NCBI GenBank assembly: GCA_019358975.1
Contig: JAHHIL010000006.1
Span: 124,001 to 188,000, forward strand
Reading direction: 5' to 3'
DNA length: 64,000 nt
Source: Trichocoleus desertorum ATA4-8-CV12
GTDB lineage: Bacteria > Cyanobacteriota > Cyanobacteriia > FACHB-46
A program made the position numbers and the translations under genes. The notes below the pieces were generated by a model, which worked only from the letters and a program-made list of their open reading frames with translations, had not been told where the DNA came from and did not search any database. How positions within the stretch are numbered: position 1 is the stretch's first letter; the number at the start of each line of letters is the position of its first letter. Positions 19,058 through 27,735 of this stretch are shown here, piece after piece.

Positions 19058-21882
19058 TAGAAGAGGCCAGTGGTGTTGCCTCGGTTCGCGTAGACTTTGT
19101 CAGTCGGAGATCCTGCCGAAAGCGGAATCACCAAGCGGCTCAAAACGCGACCATCCTCTAACTTGTAGAGGTTGAATTCGCCTCCCATTTGCTTAATCAA
19201 AGATTGGCAAACTAGTAGGTGCAAGCCAGGGGGTTGATCCAGTGTGGAAGGAGCCAGCAAGTCTACAGAGCGTCCGGTCTGTAACTCAGCAACTAACCTC
19301 GGCTCAATCACGCCATTGTCTGTAATTGACAGCTCTAGCCAACGCTCTTCTAAAGTACGGCACCAAATATCAATACGGCCACTCGGTTGGCAACGGTGAC
19401 AAGCCGTAACTAGCAATTCATACAAAATCGCCTCAATTTTGGTGATGTCCCCGGCGATCGAGAGGTTGCCTTCGTTGTTATGTACCTGAGACCACAACTG
19501 GCGTTGCTTAATTAAGTGATCGACTCGCTCTAGCGATCGCTTGAGCAATGTGGCCAGAGGCACCGTCTCGTAGTAGGCCCGTAACCGCCACGGTTCGTCC
19601 TTAATTAGCTGACCAACGCTATTGAGGGCATCTCCAAATTGGCGGAGGTTCTGCTGAAAGCGAGTGCCCACCAGTGGATCGTTCTGAGTCGAAAGTTCGT
19701 TGAGGCGTTTGAGCGTTAAGTTGAGCGAACGATACATTTCTTCAATCCGGCGCTGTTTGTACCAGTTCAATCGCTCCAGGCTTTCCCGCTGCGCTTTTAG
19801 GGTGTCGGTCAGGAGCAAATTACGACGCGACCAAGCCAACTGGCTGACCAGGGTACCCAAAGCATTCAAATGTCGTTCTGGCCAATGCCGCGATCGCTCA
19901 TCTGCAACAATCACAATTCCAGTCGGTTCATGCTCTGGAGCGCTGCGGAGTGCTATGACTAAAATTTGACCGATTCCAGACCCAGAAAGCCATTGTCGCG
20001 TTTCTACAGTCAGATCATCAGCGGTCAAAGGTAACAGCCCGTCGGCTTGCAATGCCCACTGCACCAGCGTATCTGTCTGCACAGGCACGACTATTTCTGT
20101 ATTGATCATGAACTGACTGTTCGCCATCACTGGGGCCACAATCCGTCCCCCTCGTCGCCCTGGTAGCCACGTCACCATGATGGCAAAAGGAACTTGCAGA
20201 ATTTGAGCAATGTGCTGCAAAGCCGAGCGCTCTAGGCGATCCGGCTGGTAAGTCTGCTGGATGGTGGTGAGGCCCCACTGAATTGTCTGGGAGATTTTCT
20301 GCTGCTGTTCAGTTTGCCGCTGGAGTTGCCATTGGTGCAAAATCAAACCAATTTGCTGACTCACCACTCGGAGAATCTCTCGTTCGGGACGGCTCCAGGT
20401 GCGAGTTGCTTCATGGCAAATTACGACTAACCCTTCTAAGGGATGACCAATAGACGTACTACACATGAGGAGCGATCGCACCCCAATTTCGAGGAAGACC
20501 TCTTGCCAAGCCATCAGCTTTAAGTCTTCATCTAAATTTTCTACACCTACCGCTTCGGTGCTGCGCTCCAGCATTTGCCAATCCACATCGTTTAGCATAT
20601 TCAGCGGTGTGGTTGCGGGCCGACGATTGGCGGGTTGGCTTTGGTAGCAAATGTCAAACTTCTCTTGGTCTTTGTCGTAGAGCAAAACCAGAAAGCGTTC
20701 CGCTCGTAGGCGTTGGCAGAGTTTATCTGCACAATTTTTTAGCGTGCTCTTCCAGTCTTCGTCGCTGTAGATGGCATGGGTGACTTCGGCGGTGAGCGAT
20801 TGATCCAACCGCGTTTGTTGAATAATCTCCTCCATTTCTTCTAGGGGAGCGGTCAAAGCAATCAGTTGAGCCGCACCCCGGACATAACTTTTTTCTTCCT
20901 CTTCCCAAATCCGAGCTTCGCTGCCTTCTACGGCCAGAAACCCGATCAGCTCGTTCTGAAACAAAATCGGAGCGGCCAAGAGCGATCGCGCCTTGATCTG
21001 CTGCATCAATCGGCTGGTTGTATCCGCCTTGAGCGAACTGTGAGCTTCACCAATCGAGACCAGTTGATCAGCTGCTAGGGCTTGATAGAAACCACTAATT
21101 TCCTGCACTGTAATGCCAGAAGCTACTTGATTCGCATCACTAAACCCGGCTGTCTTCTGGTGATTACCCACTCGCCGCCAAAAATAGCGCCGTTCTCGCT
21201 CAAACCAATAGATATTGGTCCGAGAAGGCCCAATAAAATGGTGGGTTTCTTCCACGACTGCTTCTAAGCGTTGCCCTAAAGTCGGCAACATCCGCAACTT
21301 AGACAACAGCGTTAACAACGGCTCCTCTGGCCGCTTGGTTTGTTGTCGCTGCCAATCCTCTTCGATTTGGTAGAGCGCTGCGGCCAAACCACCAAAAATC
21401 ATTGAAAGTCGTGCTTTTTCATCCGAGCGGGGAGAAACTCCCCAGAGCGTTGACCCCAATAGAGACACGCCAAAGCAGCGATCCTTGTAGCGAATCGGAA
21501 ATAGCATCGTGCCCTGAATATTGAATTTCTGAGCCGCCTTCCGCCACTCTCCTGCCCGCGTTTCTTCCCGTAGATCTGGCACGCCGACCGGGCGCTGCTG
21601 AATCACCACCTGCTCCAAAATATCGCCTGGAGACAGGATGAAGCGCTGCCGCAAAAAAGAGCTGTCACCATTGGGCATAACGCCACCTTTGCCAAACAGA
21701 CGGTGCTCTAAGCGATCGTAAAGACCAATCCAGATCAAGCTATAGTCAAATTCATCCTGTAGATAATTGAGTGTAGTTTCAATTAAAACATCGACGTTTT
21801 CCTCTTCCCGTAGGGTCTGGAGGACACGACCTAAAGCAACTAGTTGTTTTTCGTAGGCTGTCGGCTCTTTCTGCTGACCCAT
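19057..21882 (-). CDS. multi-GAF protein with degenerate histidine-kinase core
   Basis: A 941-residue soluble protein with four GAF-like domains in series (about 25-185, 200-355, 370-525 and 540-700) and a C-terminal kinase-like region. The expected phosphoacceptor region reads LNWYKQRRIEEMYRSLN and has no histidine. The ATPase-like part has a weakened N box (ELLVTACHRC) and SITDNGVIEP in place of DxGxG. GAF domains bind nucleotides, bilins or other ligands; no clear chromophore cysteine was identified. It is probably a signalling scaffold or pseudokinase rather than an active kinase. Confidence 0.78.
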   Translation of the reverse strand: MGQQKEPTAYEKQLVALGRVLQTLREEENVDVLIETTLNYLQDEFDYSLIWIGLYDRLEHRLFGKGGVMPNGDSSFLRQRFILSPGDILEQVVIQQRPVGVPDLREETRAGEWRKAAQKFNIQGTMLFPIRYKDRCFGVSLLGSTLWGVSPRSDEKARLSMIFGGLAAALYQIEEDWQRQQTKRPEEPLLTLLSKLRMLPTLGQRLEAVVEETHHFIGPSRTNIYWFERERRYFWRRVGNHQKTAGFSDANQVASGITVQEISGFYQALAADQLVSIGEAHSSLKADTTSRLMQQIKARSLLAAPILFQNELIGFLAVEGSEARIWEEEEKSYVRGAAQLIALTAPLEEMEEIIQQTRLDQSLTAEVTHAIYSDEDWKSTLKNCADKLCQRLRAERFLVLLYDKDQEKFDICYQSQPANRRPATTPLNMLNDVDWQMLERSTEAVGVENLDEDLKLMAWQEVFLEIGVRSLLMCSTSIGHPLEGLVVICHEATRTWSRPEREILRVVSQQIGLILHQWQLQRQTEQQQKISQTIQWGLTTIQQTYQPDRLERSALQHIAQILQVPFAIMVTWLPGRRGGRIVAPVMANSQFMINTEIVVPVQTDTLVQWALQADGLLPLTADDLTVETRQWLSGSGIGQILVIALRSAPEHEPTGIVIVADERSRHWPERHLNALGTLVSQLAWSRRNLLLTDTLKAQRESLERLNWYKQRRIEEMYRSLNLTLKRLNELSTQNDPLVGTRFQQNLRQFGDALNSVGQLIKDEPWRLRAYYETVPLATLLKRSLERVDHLIKQRQLWSQVHNNEGNLSIAGDITKIEAILYELLVTACHRCQPSGRIDIWCRTLEERWLELSITDNGVIEPRLVAELQTGRSVDLLAPSTLDQPPGLHLLVCQSLIKQMGGEFNLYKLEDGRVLSRLVIPLSAGSPTDKVYANRGNTTGLF

Positions 21883-22300
21883 GTTATTTGGACTCCGGTT
21901 CCGGGCAGCTTATGCTTTTTACACAAAGAATTGGAAGAGAGAAATCCGAGGCACCTTTAGACCTGAAAGGGTACTTGCAGCCTGGATCAACACATTTCTA
22001 ACCCCTTTTGGGGTTGCAGCAGATAGTCACCACAGGGTCGGTAAGATGAGCAGCTGATGGCAGGCAGGTTGGTAGACCACAAACAGGATTATTTTCCCAA
22101 GCTCTCAAAATTCTATCTGGTGATGCCCCTTTTCCTCATAGATCTACTCAACCAGTTATGCAAAAGAGCTTGTAATATCTAGAATGCCCACAACTAAGAT
22201 GCCCATAAAATTGATGAGTATTTGCGTTTGCTTCTAAGCTTGACATTCTAGTTGTCTCTGTTTACCTCTGCCGTTCGATCCCTGACAATTACACAAGAAA
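21883..22300. other. 418-bp intergenic region with a short hairpin
   Basis: The gap between the divergent GAF and pyrD genes contains a perfect hairpin, AACCCC (22000-22005) and GGGGTT (22010-22015), with a TTTT loop. No T run follows. ATGCCCA is repeated near 22182 and 22199. No gene was recognised. Confidence 0.45.
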
Positions 22301-23455
22301 TTGGACATCTATCAAGTCGGTTTACGTCCCCTTCTCTTCTCTGGATTGAAAGCAGATCCAGAGAAGTTGCATCTACAAGCGCTTCAACTGCTCAGTTGGT
22401 TAGACCGCACTGGTAATCAGCTACCTGCGAGTTGGGCACAAGCTCGATTGCAGCAATCTTGTTGCTTCTCAGATCCACGACTTGAGCGATCGCTGTGGGG
22501 ATTAAGCTTCCCCAATCCTGTTGGGTTGGCTGCTGGCTTTGACAAAGATGGCGTGGCCGCTGGGGTTTGGCCTCATTTGGGCTTTGGGTTCACCGAAGTT
22601 GGCACCGTGACGTTTCAGGCCCAGCCCGGAAATCCGCAGCCTCGCTTGTTTCGCTTACCCCTGGATCAGGCGGCCTTAAACCGGATGGGCTTCAACAACC
22701 AAGGCGCAGCGGCGATGGCGGCTATGTTTGAGGCGAGGAGGCAGCGGCAAGTAACACCCAATGCTTCTCAGCTCAAAATTCCCATTGGTATTAATCTAGG
22801 CAAGTCTAAAATTACGCCCTTAGAAGAGGCAGCGGCAGATTACTTAGGCAGTTTCCGGTTGCTCAAGGATTGGGGTGATTATTTTGTGATCAATGTTAGC
22901 TCTCCCAACACCCCAGGATTGCGATCGCTCCAAGCTACTGAACAACTAGAACCGATTTTGGCCGCTTTGCAGCAAGAAAACCAACGGCAAAAGCCGATGT
23001 TAGTCAAGATTGCGCCCGATCTAGAATGGGAGGCGATCGCGGATGTGATTGCCCTGGCCCAAAAACATCACTTAGCGGGGATCATTGCTACCAACACCAC
23101 GATTCGACGGGATGGCCTCAAAACAGAGGTGATTGAAGCCACGGGCAAATCAGTGCAGGACGAAGCAGGCGGCATCAGTGGTGCTCCAGTGCGACAACGA
23201 TCCACAGAAGTCATTCGCTTTATCTACCAACAAACTCAAGGTCAGTTGCCCATCATTGGCGTCGGTGGCATTTTTACCGCAGAGGATGCTTGGGAGAAAA
23301 TTACCGCTGGAGCCAGTTTGGTGCAGGTGTACACAGGCTGGATTTACGAAGGCCCGTGGATGGTACGGCGAATTTTGACCGGGCTGGGGCAAAAGCTGGA
23401 GCAACAAGGACTCGCCACTTTAGCCGATGCAGTTGGCATCAATACGCAAGCTTAA
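22301..23455 (+). CDS. pyrD: dihydroorotate dehydrogenase, class 2 (quinone-linked)
   Basis: Oxidises dihydroorotate to orotate in pyrimidine synthesis, passing electrons to quinone. The 384-residue length and N-terminal helical extension (residues 1-60) mark the membrane-associated class 2. Signatures are [69 protein letters not shown] and [11 protein letters not shown] for FMN and orotate binding. It begins with TTG; no closer ATG fits the family start. Its stop overlaps the convergent holB stop by 4 bases. Confidence 0.95.
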   Translation: MDIYQVGLRPLLFSGLKADPEKLHLQALQLLSWLDRTGNQLPASWAQARLQQSCCFSDPRLERSLWGLSFPNPVGLAAGFDKDGVAAGVWPHLGFGFTEVGTVTFQAQPGNPQPRLFRLPLDQAALNRMGFNNQGAAAMAAMFEARRQRQVTPNASQLKIPIGINLGKSKITPLEEAAADYLGSFRLLKDWGDYFVINVSSPNTPGLRSLQATEQLEPILAALQQENQRQKPMLVKIAPDLEWEAIADVIALAQKHHLAGIIATNTTIRRDGLKTEVIEATGKSVQDEAGGISGAPVRQRSTEVIRFIYQQTQGQLPIIGVGGIFTAEDAWEKITAGASLVQVYTGWIYEGPWMVRRILTGLGQKLEQQGLATLADAVGINTQA

Positions 23456-24405
23456 GGTTGAGCGATCGCCATCAGAGTCACCTCCCAAACCAAGCGAGGC
23501 TGGGCATAGCTAAGGAGAGCTTGGCGAGCTTTCTCTAAGTGTTGCAGCAGTTTGGGTTGCCGCCGCGATCGCCAAAGAGCATGTTGTAGATAGTCTACTA
23601 ACCAAAGTTGTGCTTCTGTATCTAAGGCTTTGGCCAAACGCCGAGCTAGCTCTAAAGCTTCACGCGGTGAGCGCAGGGGCTGAGTCAGAGTGGCTAGCAG
23701 ATCTGGAGGAATCGCTTGCAATTGCTGCCAACTAGCGATCGCTTCTCCGGGGCTACCTTGAGCAATCTCCAACAACTCTGGATGCTGCAAGATCTCGGCA
23801 TAGCCTTCCTGCTCTAACACTTGAGCGAGTGCTTCTGTACTCAGGCGATGAAAGGGAATCCGCTGACAGCGAGATACCAATGTCGGCAACAAAGCTTCGG
23901 CTCCCGGCGCAATCAAAATCAGCGTCGCTGGCCCTGGTTCTTCTAGCGTTTTCAGCAATCCATTTGCAGCTGCTTCCGCCATTGTTTCTGCTTGCTCAAT
24001 CACTATAACGGAGCGGGTTGCTTCCATCGGGGGACGACCGAGAAACTGTGCCAATTGCCGCACTTGGTCAAGACGAATTTGAGGAGGCGCTTTCCGTTTA
24101 AGCCCCGCAGCTACAGCTTCCGCTGCTGACAGCAATTTGCCCTGATGTAAGTAGGTCGGTTCCACCCACAACAGATCAGGATGGTTACCTTGTTGCAGAC
24201 GCTGTTGCAGTCCTGGTTGTTTAGCAGACAGCGCATCTCGCTTAAATAGCAGTTCTAGAAAACACCGAGCCGCTAAACTACGTCCTACACCGGATGGGCC
24301 TGCAAACAAGTAGGCAGGCGCAATTCGCTGTTGAAGTACGGCTTGGTGCAGCAATTCCACAGCCTGCGATTGTCCGATTAGGGGTGCAAAAACGGTTGAT
24401 ACCAT
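23452..24405 (-). CDS. holB: DNA polymerase III subunit delta prime
   Basis: Clamp-loader subunit that works with delta and the tau/gamma subunits to load the beta clamp. The 317-residue AAA+ protein has [17 protein letters not shown], the P-loop-like [12 protein letters not shown] (the lysine is arginine, as often in non-hydrolysing delta prime), [20 protein letters not shown] and the sensor [10 protein letters not shown]. It overlaps tmk by 28 bp, indicating translational coupling; tmk-holB pairing is common in bacteria. Confidence 0.93.
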   Translation of the reverse strand: MVSTVFAPLIGQSQAVELLHQAVLQQRIAPAYLFAGPSGVGRSLAARCFLELLFKRDALSAKQPGLQQRLQQGNHPDLLWVEPTYLHQGKLLSAAEAVAAGLKRKAPPQIRLDQVRQLAQFLGRPPMEATRSVIVIEQAETMAEAAANGLLKTLEEPGPATLILIAPGAEALLPTLVSRCQRIPFHRLSTEALAQVLEQEGYAEILQHPELLEIAQGSPGEAIASWQQLQAIPPDLLATLTQPLRSPREALELARRLAKALDTEAQLWLVDYLQHALWRSRRQPKLLQHLEKARQALLSYAQPRLVWEVTLMAIAQP

Positions 24406-25061
24406 TGCGTTAAGCGCTGACTGAGAACTTGTTGAATCTGTTGGGTAACGGCCTGTTCACTCTGACTCGCATCAATGCGAATCATCCGCTCTGGATACTG
24501 CTGATGTAATGACTGAAAGCCCTGTTGCACTCGCTGGTGAAAGGCTAAATCAGCTTGTTCGATCCGGTCAGCTTGGCCTCGCTGTCGCATCCGAGCCAAA
24601 CCCACTTCGGCATCCACATCCAACCATAAAGTCAAATCACTCTCTAGGCCACCTGTTGCAGCTCGGTTGAGTTGGTCAATCAAGGCTAGATCCAACCCCC
24701 GCCCATACCCTTGGTAGGCAATTGTGGAGTCGGTATAGCGATCGCATAAAATCAGAGATCCCTGAGCTAACTGCGGCCTTAAATAGCCATCGACATGCTG
24801 CGCGCGATCGGCGGCATAGAGAAGCAACTCAGCTCGATTTTGAATTGCTTCTTGCCCTTGATAGCCCAGCAACAACTGACGTAACTCTAATCCCAGCTCG
24901 GTGCCTCCTGGCTCCCGGGTCACCAAAATGGGTGGAGCTAGATCTTGAGCTTTGAGTAACTGGAACCACTGGTTTTCAGAAAGCCATGCTTGCGATCGCA
25001 GCATTTGGGTGGTTTTCCCACTGCCTTCAACTCCTTCAAAAACAATCAACCGACCTTGCAT
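24378..25061 (-). CDS. tmk: thymidylate kinase
   Basis: Phosphorylates dTMP to dTDP. The 227-residue enzyme shows the P-loop FEGVEGSGKTTQ, the DRX-type motif ILCDRYTDSTIAYQGYGRGLD and TREPGGTELGLELR for dTMP binding. The lid region is MRQRGQADRIEQADLAFH. It is the upstream partner of holB, with overlapping reading frames. Confidence 0.96.
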   Translation of the reverse strand: MQGRLIVFEGVEGSGKTTQMLRSQAWLSENQWFQLLKAQDLAPPILVTREPGGTELGLELRQLLLGYQGQEAIQNRAELLLYAADRAQHVDGYLRPQLAQGSLILCDRYTDSTIAYQGYGRGLDLALIDQLNRAATGGLESDLTLWLDVDAEVGLARMRQRGQADRIEQADLAFHQRVQQGFQSLHQQYPERMIRIDASQSEQAVTQQIQQVLSQRLTQWYQPFLHP

Positions 25062-25492
25062 AAGCTGCTATTGAATGACTCCTCACCACGCACATAGATT
25101 CTGCCCGAAGTGCTACTGGCAGGCCACTCCCCAAATCAATTCATTGACCTTGGCCCCGACGCACTCTAGCAGAAATCGGGTACCGACAGTACATACAAGC
25201 TCGTTGCCATTAGAAATTAGTGATTTATGCCACTTCACCTGGCCTCGACTTTCTCAATTGCAAGCATTCTGTCCGGATCAGAGGCTGGTATGCTAGAAGC
25301 TGGTAAAGGCCAAGCCAAACATGCTGAGGTTAATTGCAAAGCTTCCCGCTTTTATGCAGCCTAAGCTTTGAATGGTACGATTGGCCCTTATGATTTGAGT
25401 CTTATCCTAGCTATTAACCTAAGTATGACTTAGCCATGCTTAGCGAACGTTATGATAGGAAGGTCTTAAAACTGCCACGCCTGGGGTTGCCT
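25062..25492. other. 431-bp intergenic region
   Basis: The gap between divergent tmk and the small conserved gene shows no tRNA, strong hairpin or homologue-like ORF. It should contain both promoters. Confidence 0.4.
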
Positions 25493-25840
25493 ATGGCTCG
25501 CTATACTTGTCTGTTTACCGTTGAAGTACCTGTTAACAATCTCCAGCAACAGCTGATCGGGATTCTAGAATCCTGTAATTTTGACATCATTTATGACACG
25601 GGTGATTACCTGATGGCACGTGAAGTGCCTGGTCATATTTCCTTTTCAAAACTAGTCACAGTAGAAGTTCTGATTGATAAATCGGTTGCCACTGATCGCG
25701 AGATTCGGATGAATTTTGTGATTAAAAATGAAGAACTACCCCTTCATCTCGATAATCATTGCCACCAGATGTATGAGTTGGTTAGCCGAGCTGTAGCGGA
25801 AAATCGGCATTGGCAACTCATTGAAGCAGTTGCAGGATAA
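25493..25840 (+). CDS. conserved cyanobacterial hypothetical protein
   Basis: The ATG at 25493 gives 115 residues beginning MARYTCLFTVEVPVNNLQ; the frame is open to another ATG at 25436 that would add 19 basic residues. The protein is soluble, alpha/beta in appearance and contains DIIYDTGDYLMARE and VEVLIDKSVATDREIRMNFVIKNEELPLHLDNHC (about residues 55-90). There is no signal peptide or membrane helix. I do not recognise a functional family. It is convergent with the first FHA gene and separated from it by a hairpin. Confidence 0.72.
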   Translation: MARYTCLFTVEVPVNNLQQQLIGILESCNFDIIYDTGDYLMAREVPGHISFSKLVTVEVLIDKSVATDREIRMNFVIKNEELPLHLDNHCHQMYELVSRAVAENRHWQLIEAVAG

Positions 25841-25854
25841 TGATCTTAAAAGAA

Positions 25855-25888
25855 GCTAGCCCAGATCTTAGAGATCTGACTAGCTAGC
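25855..25888. terminator. hairpin between convergent genes
   Basis: GCTAGC (25855-25860) and GCTAGC (25883-25888) form the outer stem, and CAGATC (25862-25867) with GATCTG (25873-25878) the inner stem. It lies between two convergent stops. No T run is present, so it is a probable but non-classical bidirectional terminator. Confidence 0.5.
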
Positions 25889-25913
25889 CCACAAGTAGAT
25901 ATTCACATTCAGG

Positions 25914-26336
25914 TCAATCTTCTGGATCGCCAATCATACCGGGGCTAATTAATGTAATATCGAACTCATCTGGCGGTATGGTTGACATCCCATCTTGCTT
26001 TAGCAAATAGTAGACGGCTTTTACTTGCGGTCCGAATATAATTTCGTCTTCATTCTGCAAGTCATGAGCTTGCAGTTTACGACCGTTAATTAAGAGGCCA
26101 TTCGCACTAGGTTTGCCCTTGAGGTTGCCATCTACAACTCGATAGTAATAGCTGCCATCTTCACGAGGGAGTTGTACTAAAGTGGCATGACGACGAGAAA
26201 CAAACTGAGAAATCAAACGAATATCACATTTGGGATCTCTCCCGATCGAGTAGATAGGGTTATTAAGAACAAACTCGCGGCGGCCTTTGTCATCTTCAAT
26301 AATTAATAAATGATTTTGGGGCGGTTCTGGTGCCAT
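25914..26336 (-). CDS. FHA domain protein 1 of a tandem trio
   Basis: The ATG at 26336 gives 140 residues (a TTG at 26366 also opens the frame, but the two paralogues start at this ATG). One FHA domain spans nearly the whole protein: SIGRDPKCDI, VSRRHATL with the conserved Ser and His, and NGLLINGRKL. FHA domains bind phosphothreonine. The tail reads EFDITLISPGMIG and is conserved in the other two copies. No kinase or secretion genes adjoin. It is probably a small phospho-dependent adaptor. Confidence 0.85.
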   Translation of the reverse strand: MAPEPPQNHLLIIEDDKGRREFVLNNPIYSIGRDPKCDIRLISQFVSRRHATLVQLPREDGSYYYRVVDGNLKGKPSANGLLINGRKLQAHDLQNEDEIIFGPQVKAVYYLLKQDGMSTIPPDEFDITLISPGMIGDPED

Positions 26337-26551
26337 TGCCAAGTAAGTGGTGCCGTGAACAAACAAGTTAATCGCTAGGATTGATCAAAATCAAAAATAG
26401 ACAGCCCAACTAGAACAGTCAGGTTTGGTGCCTGTATCCTAGCTTATTTTCTCTAATTATCGACCCAGCTTCACTTTAATTACTCTGTAGCTCCTCGACT
26501 GTAACAAAAGCCTGTCCAAAGCTTTTGAGCGAATATAGTAGCGATCGCCAG

Positions 26552-26983
26552 TCAATCTTCGCAAGCGGCTCCCACCATTTTGGGATCAATCAAAGTGATA
26601 TCAAATTCAGGTAGATCCAGTGTGTCCAGATCAAGGGTCTCGTTTTCTAAAACAAAGTAGGTTATTCGCACACAGGGGCCAAAAACAACGATATCTTCGT
26701 TCTTGAGATCATGACCTTGGAGTTTATGTCCATTGATTAGCAGCCCGTTCACACTAGGCTTGCCCTCTAGATCACCGTCCACAATTCGATAGGAATAGCT
26801 ACCATCGTCGTGCAACTGTTGTACTAAGTTGGCATGGTGGCGACCCACAAAGAGTGAAGAGAGGCGAATATCACACTTGCGGTCTCTACCAATTGAATAC
26901 CGAGGTTTACCAAGAACCAACTTGCGCCAACCTTTGGCGTCTTCAATAATCAATAAGTGGTTTTGGGATAGTTCTGGTACCAT
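26552..26983 (-). CDS. FHA domain protein 2 of a tandem trio
   Basis: A 143-residue single FHA-domain protein starting MVPELSQNHLLIIEDAKG. It keeps SIGRDRKCDI and NGLLINGHKL, but the core phosphothreonine motif SRRH is GRHH here, so the conserved serine is missing. Phosphate binding may be weak or lost. The tail PEFDITLIDPKMVG carries Thr with Asp at +3. It lies between two similar genes on the same strand, about 190 and 100 bp from them. Confidence 0.85.
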   Translation of the reverse strand: MVPELSQNHLLIIEDAKGWRKLVLGKPRYSIGRDRKCDIRLSSLFVGRHHANLVQQLHDDGSYSYRIVDGDLEGKPSVNGLLINGHKLQGHDLKNEDIVVFGPCVRITYFVLENETLDLDTLDLPEFDITLIDPKMVGAACED

Positions 26984-27081
26984 TGCCGCGCGGGAAGTAC
27001 AATAGACGACCTAGTTTGATGGTATAGCGGGTCAGTAACGTAAGATTGCCATCAAGAATACTAAAGTGTTAAAGGCAACCC

Positions 27082-27522
27082 TCAATCTTCCGAAGAAACT
27101 CCTACCATTTTAGGATCAATTAATGTCACATCAAATTCTGGGATATCAAGCTCATCAGGATCTAAGTTAGCCAGCTCATCTTCTTCTAAAACAAAGTAAA
27201 TAATTCGCACCGAAGGGCCAAATACCACTACATCTTTGGTTTGTAAGTCATGGCCTTGCAGCTTGTATCCATTAATCAGCAACCCATTCACACTGGGTTT
27301 ACCTTTCAGGCTGCCATCTTGGATACGGTAGTAATAGCTGCCATTTTCCTTAGGCAGTTTGACTAAGGTGGCATGCCGCCGTGACACGAACAGAGAGGCG
27401 AGACAAATATTACATTTGGAATCTCTGCCAATTGTATAGACCGAACCGTCAAGGGTAAAGTGTCGTTGCCCCTTGTCATCTTCAATGATTAAAAGATGAT
27501 TTTGCTTAAGTGCTGAAGACAT
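27082..27522 (-). CDS. FHA domain protein 3 of a tandem trio
   Basis: A 146-residue single FHA-domain protein starting MSSALKQNHLLIIEDDKG. It has the full set of motifs, TIGRDSKCNI, VSRRHATL and NGLLINGYKL, and the shared tail PEFDVTLIDPKMVG ending in ED. It is the first of the three in the transcription direction. The three proteins resemble each other from end to end, so they arose by tandem duplication. Confidence 0.86.
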   Translation of the reverse strand: MSSALKQNHLLIIEDDKGQRHFTLDGSVYTIGRDSKCNICLASLFVSRRHATLVKLPKENGSYYYRIQDGSLKGKPSVNGLLINGYKLQGHDLQTKDVVVFGPSVRIIYFVLEEDELANLDPDELDIPEFDVTLIDPKMVGVSSED

Positions 27523-27735
27523 AAGGCCGTGGGAATTTCAAATAGTTAGAAGTTATAATGCAGAGCCTGACGAGATTCTGAAGATTTTGTGCCTTGAAAC
27601 CACTAATATAAGCTATGTCTTAAGGTTACCCATCCGAACGGGCTTTTGAGCGTGATAGTGCTTCAAAACTAGCATGCAAAACCAATATTTGAAGCTTTAG
27701 CGATCGCTGTTACTTTTTGAAGCTAGAGGGTGATC

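Noticed and set aside
25075-25296. 73-codon frame between tmk and the small conserved gene
   Set aside because: Composition is unlike a real protein and no family motif or signal is seen.
25914-27522. FHA genes as part of a type VI secretion cluster
   Set aside because: No secretion, kinase or phosphatase genes are adjacent.
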